DNA of 26,455 nt from Candidatus Aquidulcis frankliniae (GTDB lineage Bacteria; Chloroflexota; Limnocylindria; Limnocylindrales; Limnocylindraceae): assembly GCA_009925905.1 (NCBI GenBank), contig RFPZ01000007.1:1-26455 (forward strand), written 5' to 3'. Under the pieces are notes generated by a model that was not told where the DNA came from, did no database searches, and was given only the letters and a program-made list of their open reading frames with translations. The stretch's first letter is position 1. Every line of letters begins with the position of its first letter. Below are positions 22,668 through 26,455 of this stretch, in pieces. The position numbers were made by a program, and so were the translations under genes.

Positions 22668-24254
22668 ATGCCTGCTGAATCCACGCCCAAAACGGGCTCC
22701 CTCCGAGCCGCCGCCGCGTCAGCCATCGTGCCTGGGCTCGGCCAGTGGCTCTCCGGTCGTCGCCGTGCCGCGCTCCTCTCCGCCCTGCCCCTCCTTGTAC
22801 TCGTCGTGCTGGGGCTCGGTGCGCTTCTCCTCTTCGGGTTGGTTCGTACAGCCGCCGCCGTCGCCACGCCAGGTCGACTTACCCTGCTCTTCGCACTCCT
22901 GCTCCTCTCTATACCGTGGCGCATCTTGGTCACCGTCGACGCCGCCCGCGGCACGGCGCGCACTCGCCGCTCAGCGATCCTGCTCGCACTTGCTCTTCTG
23001 ATCTCCATCGCGCCACAGGCTGGGGCAGCGGCGATTGTGTATCGCGCCAAGGTTGCCGCCACCGATGTCTTCTCAGGCTTCGGCACGCCAACACCGAGTG
23101 GCTCTGCGGTTGAGAGCGCAACGCCAACACCTCCACCGCTGGGTGACCGATTCACCATGCTGCTGATTGGTGCCGACACCATGGGAAATCGCACATCGTT
23201 TAACACCGACTCCATGATCATTGTCAGCTGGGATCGTGTCGGCGGCTACGTCAGTACCGTTTCAATTCCGCGGGATCTGGTGAATGTTCCGCTCGGCAAT
23301 GGAGATGTGTTCGGTCCGAAGATCAACTCACTCTGGTCCTATGCGCTGCGCTACCCAAAGAAGTTCCCTGATGGACCAGCCGCCGCGCTCAGCACCGCTC
23401 TTGGAACCATGTTCAACGTCAAGATTGACGCGACCGCTGTTGTCGTGATTCCAACCTTTGTCAAGATCATTGACCAACTCGGGGGCGTCGACCTCACCAT
23501 CCGTCGCACAATTCTTGATGTCACCTATCGAACCAACATGGACGGCGCTCGACTCCCCGCCGGAAACTGGCACATGAGCGGCGAATGTGCGCTTGCCTAC
23601 GCACGCATTCGCAAGGCTCCAGGCACTGATGATATGACGCGTGGCCCACGACAGATTGAGATCCTACTTGCCGCTCGCGACGAGTTAGCACGCAGTGGGA
23701 ACTTCGTCGGCAACGCACTCGCCCTTCTTGACGTCATTGGTGACGGCGTTCGCACAGATCTCAATCCGGCTCTCATTCCGCAGTTGGCTGAGGCGGCGGG
23801 ATCGTTTGATAGCAGTAAGATCGCGCGCGCCGTCATTCAGCCAGGGGACACGATCCTGCGCTATCGACACAAGGGTGAGTACAGCCCATTCGGCTCGGTT
23901 GTCTTCTTTGATGCCACACGAATGTCGTTACTTGCGGCTCGACTCTTCCCAACTCCCGGCACGCGTCCGTGGGGCTTCCCTGCTGCAGCTAACGAGCCGA
24001 AGCTCGGAGGAGAGGCCGCCTTTACCCCTGCGCCACTCGCGAGCGGTGCGTCACCCACGCCGACCGCCACACCCACTCCAGCACTGACGCATCCGTTCCC
24101 AACGCTTGCCTCTTGCGACGCAGGGCTACCACTGCCGCGCTACACCCCGACCCCAGACCCCACCGCTCCACCGGAGAGCCCTTCGCCTAGCCCAACACCG
24201 ACCGAGACGCCGACGCTAACACCAACACCTTCGCCGACCTCGTCCACGCCCTAG
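22668..24254 (+). CDS. LytR-CpsA-Psr (LCP) family protein with extra N-terminal membrane domain
   Basis: A 528-residue protein. The N-terminal region has SAIVPGLGQWLSGRRR, the start of a small multi-helix membrane module, with helices at about 34-60, 70-90 and 103-125. The external LCP domain (about 158-350) has FTMLLIGADTMGN, NTDSMIIVSWD, VSIPRDLVNVPL, KINSLWSYA, and ALAYARIRKAPGTDDMTRGPR in two adjacent parts. Its Arg/Asp set is that of LCP enzymes, which transfer undecaprenyl-linked polymers to peptidoglycan or related glycans. A Pro/Thr-rich tail with PTPTATPTPA-like units fills about 450-528. The stop shares CTAG with rdgB. The family is clear; the acceptor glycan is not known. Confidence 0.9.
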   Translation: MPAESTPKTGSLRAAAASAIVPGLGQWLSGRRRAALLSALPLLVLVVLGLGALLLFGLVRTAAAVATPGRLTLLFALLLLSIPWRILVTVDAARGTARTRRSAILLALALLISIAPQAGAAAIVYRAKVAATDVFSGFGTPTPSGSAVESATPTPPPLGDRFTMLLIGADTMGNRTSFNTDSMIIVSWDRVGGYVSTVSIPRDLVNVPLGNGDVFGPKINSLWSYALRYPKKFPDGPAAALSTALGTMFNVKIDATAVVVIPTFVKIIDQLGGVDLTIRRTILDVTYRTNMDGARLPAGNWHMSGECALAYARIRKAPGTDDMTRGPRQIEILLAARDELARSGNFVGNALALLDVIGDGVRTDLNPALIPQLAEAAGSFDSSKIARAVIQPGDTILRYRHKGEYSPFGSVVFFDATRMSLLAARLFPTPGTRPWGFPAAANEPKLGGEAAFTPAPLASGASPTPTATPTPALTHPFPTLASCDAGLPLPRYTPTPDPTAPPESPSPSPTPTETPTLTPTPSPTSSTP

Positions 24255-24853
24255 GGCTGCAGGTCACTCCGTAGCGCTGCGGCAACCAGTGCGGCGGCCC
24301 TGCCGCGATGGCTGAGCGCATCTTTCTCGGTTGGCGCGCGTTCCGCCATCGTTCGGCCATCCACTTCAAAGATCGGGTCGTAACCGAAGCCGAACTCCCC
24401 TCGCGGCGCCGTCGCCAACGTTCCCTGGCATTCGCCACGGAATGTGCGCTCTGATCCGTTTGCGGGATCGATCAACGCCATCGTGCAGACGAAACGTGCT
24501 GTTCGGTCGACAACCCCTGCGGTTTCGGCGAGGAGCTTCTCGTAGTTCTGCACGTCGGTGGCATCTGGTCCGGCGTAACGACGCGTGTACACGCCAGGTG
24601 CGCCGTTCAGCGCCGACACCTCAAGACCAGAGTCGTCAGCGAGCGTCCACTCGCCCGAAGCCTGTGCGTACCAACGTGCCTTCTGCAGCGCATTCTCTTC
24701 AAACGTCGCCCCTTCTTCTGGCGACTCGTCGGTAATGCCAACTTCACGAAGTGTCACCAGGTCAATCGGCAGATCGCCAAGAAGGCGTTGCAGTTCGATG
24801 AGCTTATGCGCCGAACCGGTAGCGACCAAGAGCCGCCGTCGCGGCACGGTCAC
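24251..24853 (-). CDS. rdgB: RdgB/HAM1-type XTP/dITP pyrophosphatase
   Basis: A 200-residue house-cleaning enzyme that hydrolyses non-canonical purine triphosphates (XTP, ITP, dITP) to monophosphates. It shows LLVATGSAHKLIEL at the N-terminus, FEENALQKA, LADDSGLEVSALNGAPGVYT, RRYAG, GFGYDPIFEV and the nucleotide-binding ALSHRGRA near the C-terminus. The first motif has GS where TNN is usual, a mild deviation that keeps Thr12 and Lys16. The GTG start overlaps the rph stop as GTGA. The TAG stop overlaps that of the convergent LCP gene at CTAG. Size and motifs leave little doubt. Confidence 0.95.
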   Translation of the reverse strand: MTVPRRRLLVATGSAHKLIELQRLLGDLPIDLVTLREVGITDESPEEGATFEENALQKARWYAQASGEWTLADDSGLEVSALNGAPGVYTRRYAGPDATDVQNYEKLLAETAGVVDRTARFVCTMALIDPANGSERTFRGECQGTLATAPRGEFGFGYDPIFEVDGRTMAERAPTEKDALSHRGRAAALVAAALRSDLQP

Positions 24854-25563
24854 GCGCGAGCGAGGGTGTCGCGCTGGAACGTAATCAGGTCGGCGATGCC
24901 TGCGTCGGCGAGCTTCAGCATCTCATCGAGCGCTGTGCGGTGAAATGGATCCTGCTCCGCCGTTCCCTGCAGCTCAACATAGTGTCCAGCATCGGTGGCG
25001 ACGACATTTAAGTCGACATCGGCACGGCTGTCCTCCTCATACGGCAGGTCGAGAACAGCCTGACCGTCCACGATGCCGACCGACACAGCAGCGACATTGC
25101 GCACCAGATGGGCCTCAAGCTTCTTGGCACGCATGGCGAGGGCCAGAGCGATCCAACCACCGGTGATGCTGGCGCAACGGGTGCCCCCGTCGGCGACAAG
25201 AACATCACAGTCAATGAGAATTGATCGTTCACCGAGTTTGGTCAGGTCCACAGACTGACGGAGGGCTCGGCCGATGAGGCGCTGAATCTCGTGGGTGCGA
25301 CCACCAAGCTTGCCGCGGACCGCTTCGCGGTCTGAACGGGTATTCGTCGCACGCGGAAGCATGCTGTACTCAGCGGTGACCCAGCCGGTCCCCTTGCCGC
25401 GAAGGTGTGGTGGCACGCGCTCCTCAATCGAGGCGGAGCAGATCACTACAGTGTTGCCGACCGAAATGATGGCGGAACCTTCGGCCCACTTCTGGACACC
25501 GAGTTCGATCTTCAGCTCGCGAAGTTGGTCTACGGCTCGTCCGTCGGCTCGTACCTTGCTCAT
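24850..25563 (-). CDS. rph: Ribonuclease PH
   Basis: A 237-residue phosphorolytic exoribonuclease that trims tRNA 3' ends as a hexamer. Diagnostic segments are RADGRAVDQLRELKIELG, KGTGWVTAEYSMLPRATNTR, GRTHEIQRLIGRALRQ, ILIDCDVLVADGGTRCASI and ELQGTAEQDPFHRTALDEML. The start MSKVRADGR at 25563 has AGGGG upstream and lies 7 bp after the mazG stop. A longer frame to 25620 would overlap mazG. The rdgB gene follows with a 4-bp overlap, a frequently seen rph-rdgB order. Confidence 0.96.
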   Translation of the reverse strand: MSKVRADGRAVDQLRELKIELGVQKWAEGSAIISVGNTVVICSASIEERVPPHLRGKGTGWVTAEYSMLPRATNTRSDREAVRGKLGGRTHEIQRLIGRALRQSVDLTKLGERSILIDCDVLVADGGTRCASITGGWIALALAMRAKKLEAHLVRNVAAVSVGIVDGQAVLDLPYEEDSRADVDLNVVATDAGHYVELQGTAEQDPFHRTALDEMLKLADAGIADLITFQRDTLARA

Positions 25564-25570
25564 GGTGCCC

Positions 25571-26428
25571 CTACCCTTTCGCTTCGCGCTCGGCGGCTTT
25601 TGCCTCATCCCAAAGCGCATCTAATGTGGTGAAGTCTGCATCTTTTAATGAGATCCCGCGCGCAGCGGCGCGACGCTCCACGTCGCCGAAACGGCGTCGG
25701 AACTTGTCGTTGGCCCCACGGAGTGCCGCTTCGGCGTCAATTCCGCTGCGGCGACCGAGATTCACGATAACGGCGAGCACGTCTCCGAGTTCCTCTTGTG
25801 CGTGCGCCAACGCTGCGGCACTTGACGCCTGCGTGCTGGTGACCTGATCAGGGTGACCCGCCTCAGCGAGTGCCTCATCGAGCTCTGCCAGCTCTTCGCT
25901 GATCTTCGCCCGTACGCCGTCGAGAGTGGGCCAGTCGTACCCGACGGCACTAGCACGGTCCTGCAGTTCACGACTCGCCGAAAGCGCCGGTAGCCCGCGG
26001 CTCACCCCATCAAGCGCACCCTTGACCTTCTCGCCGTCTCCGGCTGTGGCGCGCTCACTCGCCTTGATCACCTCCCAGTTCCGCTGCACGTCGCGCGTTG
26101 TTGCCGCACTCGCGTCACCAAAGACGTGTGGGTGCCGACGAACAATCTTGCGTACGAGCCCATCCTGCACGTCGGCAAGGTCAAAGTCGCCGCGTTCCTG
26201 TGCAATTTGAGAGTGCAGCACCACCTGTAAAAGAACGTCGCCGAGTTCTTCCGCGAGGTCGGCCGCCGCTCGCGGACGCTCCGCCTCGCTCGCCGAATCG
26301 AGTGCGGCGATGGCGTCATGAAGCTCCCAGGCCTCTTCAATCAGATGCTTCGCCAAGCTGGAGTGGGTCTGCTCGCGATCCCACGGGCAGCCATCGGGTG
26401 CACGGAGGCGAGCGCTAAGCCACGGCAT
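25571..26428 (-). CDS. mazG: MazG-type nucleoside triphosphate pyrophosphohydrolase (start uncertain)
   Basis: At least 285 residues with two MazG modules. The first has GCPWDREQTHSSL, LIEEAWELHDAI and AEELGDVLLQVVLHSQIA; HPHVFGD follows. The second has SEELAELDEALAEAG and AQEELGDVLAVIVNLGRR. The EExxE and ExxD sets that bind Mg are visible in both. It hydrolyses NTPs or dNTPs to monophosphates and pyrophosphate. ATG at 26428 has no ribosome site or -10-like hexamer, and the frame stays open to the window end (LAAFATPWT before the Met). The true start may lie outside the window. Its stop is 7 bp before rph, so mazG, rph and rdgB are probably one operon. Confidence 0.92.
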   Translation of the reverse strand: MPWLSARLRAPDGCPWDREQTHSSLAKHLIEEAWELHDAIAALDSASEAERPRAAADLAEELGDVLLQVVLHSQIAQERGDFDLADVQDGLVRKIVRRHPHVFGDASAATTRDVQRNWEVIKASERATAGDGEKVKGALDGVSRGLPALSASRELQDRASAVGYDWPTLDGVRAKISEELAELDEALAEAGHPDQVTSTQASSAAALAHAQEELGDVLAVIVNLGRRSGIDAEAALRGANDKFRRRFGDVERRAAARGISLKDADFTTLDALWDEAKAAEREAKG

Positions 26429-26455
26429 CGTCCATGGGGTGGCGAACGCGGCAAG

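Overview
The window reads as a compact chromosomal segment of a free-living, high-GC (about 60 % by eye), probably monoderm bacterium. Supporting signs are a LytR-CpsA-Psr envelope protein with a Pro/Thr tail, a lipoprotein-anchored solute-binding protein, a SpoIID-like/LysM secreted protein, GSI-type glutamine synthetase without an outer-membrane context, very short intergenic gaps, and several genes that appear to be leaderless. This fits Chloroflexota (for example a freshwater Limnocylindria-like lineage), but that placement is inference from gene style, not a marker-based assignment. No phage, insertion sequence, CRISPR array or other mobile element is visible. No gene-free stretch exceeds about 170 bases, the longest being the glnA leader/promoter region at 14169-14336.

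Layout. 1-2220 (minus): an amino-acid ABC transporter in the order binding protein, permease, ATPase (the ATPase is cut by the window edge). The binding protein looks circularly permuted. 2353-4199: a phosphotriesterase-family metallohydrolase (+) and a DMT/EamA permease (-) that share one CTAG as both stop codons. 4297-11542 (minus): a run of eight genes reading from a two-component regulator and kinase through a Cys-tRNA deacylase (ybaK), a mutarotase-like protein, a diheme ferric-reductase-like flavoprotein, a secreted FMN-binding protein, ApbE flavin transferase and a membrane-anchored protein with an almost purely acidic tail. The last four form a plausible extracytoplasmic flavinylation and electron-export module. 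11641-11835: tRNA-Arg(TCG) and tRNA-Pro(CGG). 11891-14168: polysaccharide deacetylase (+) convergent with glnA (-). 14337-17153: a 938-residue secreted protein with SpoIID-like, FG-GAP-like and LysM-like parts. 17211-20239: PucR-family regulator translationally coupled to ResB. 20319-20795: Lrp/AsnC regulator. 20848-22481: a secreted repeat protein and a beta-carbonic anhydrase. 22543-22619: tRNA-Pro(TGG). 22668-24254: LCP protein. 24251-26428: rdgB, rph and mazG, a nucleotide house-cleaning and RNA-processing cluster.

Two initiation styles coexist. Operon-internal genes and a few others have Shine-Dalgarno sites or ATGA/GTGA/TAATG overlaps. At least six genes at the head of transcription units lack a Shine-Dalgarno site and instead carry a TANNNT hexamer exactly 6 nt before the start codon, the geometry expected for leaderless transcripts; two more have weaker versions.
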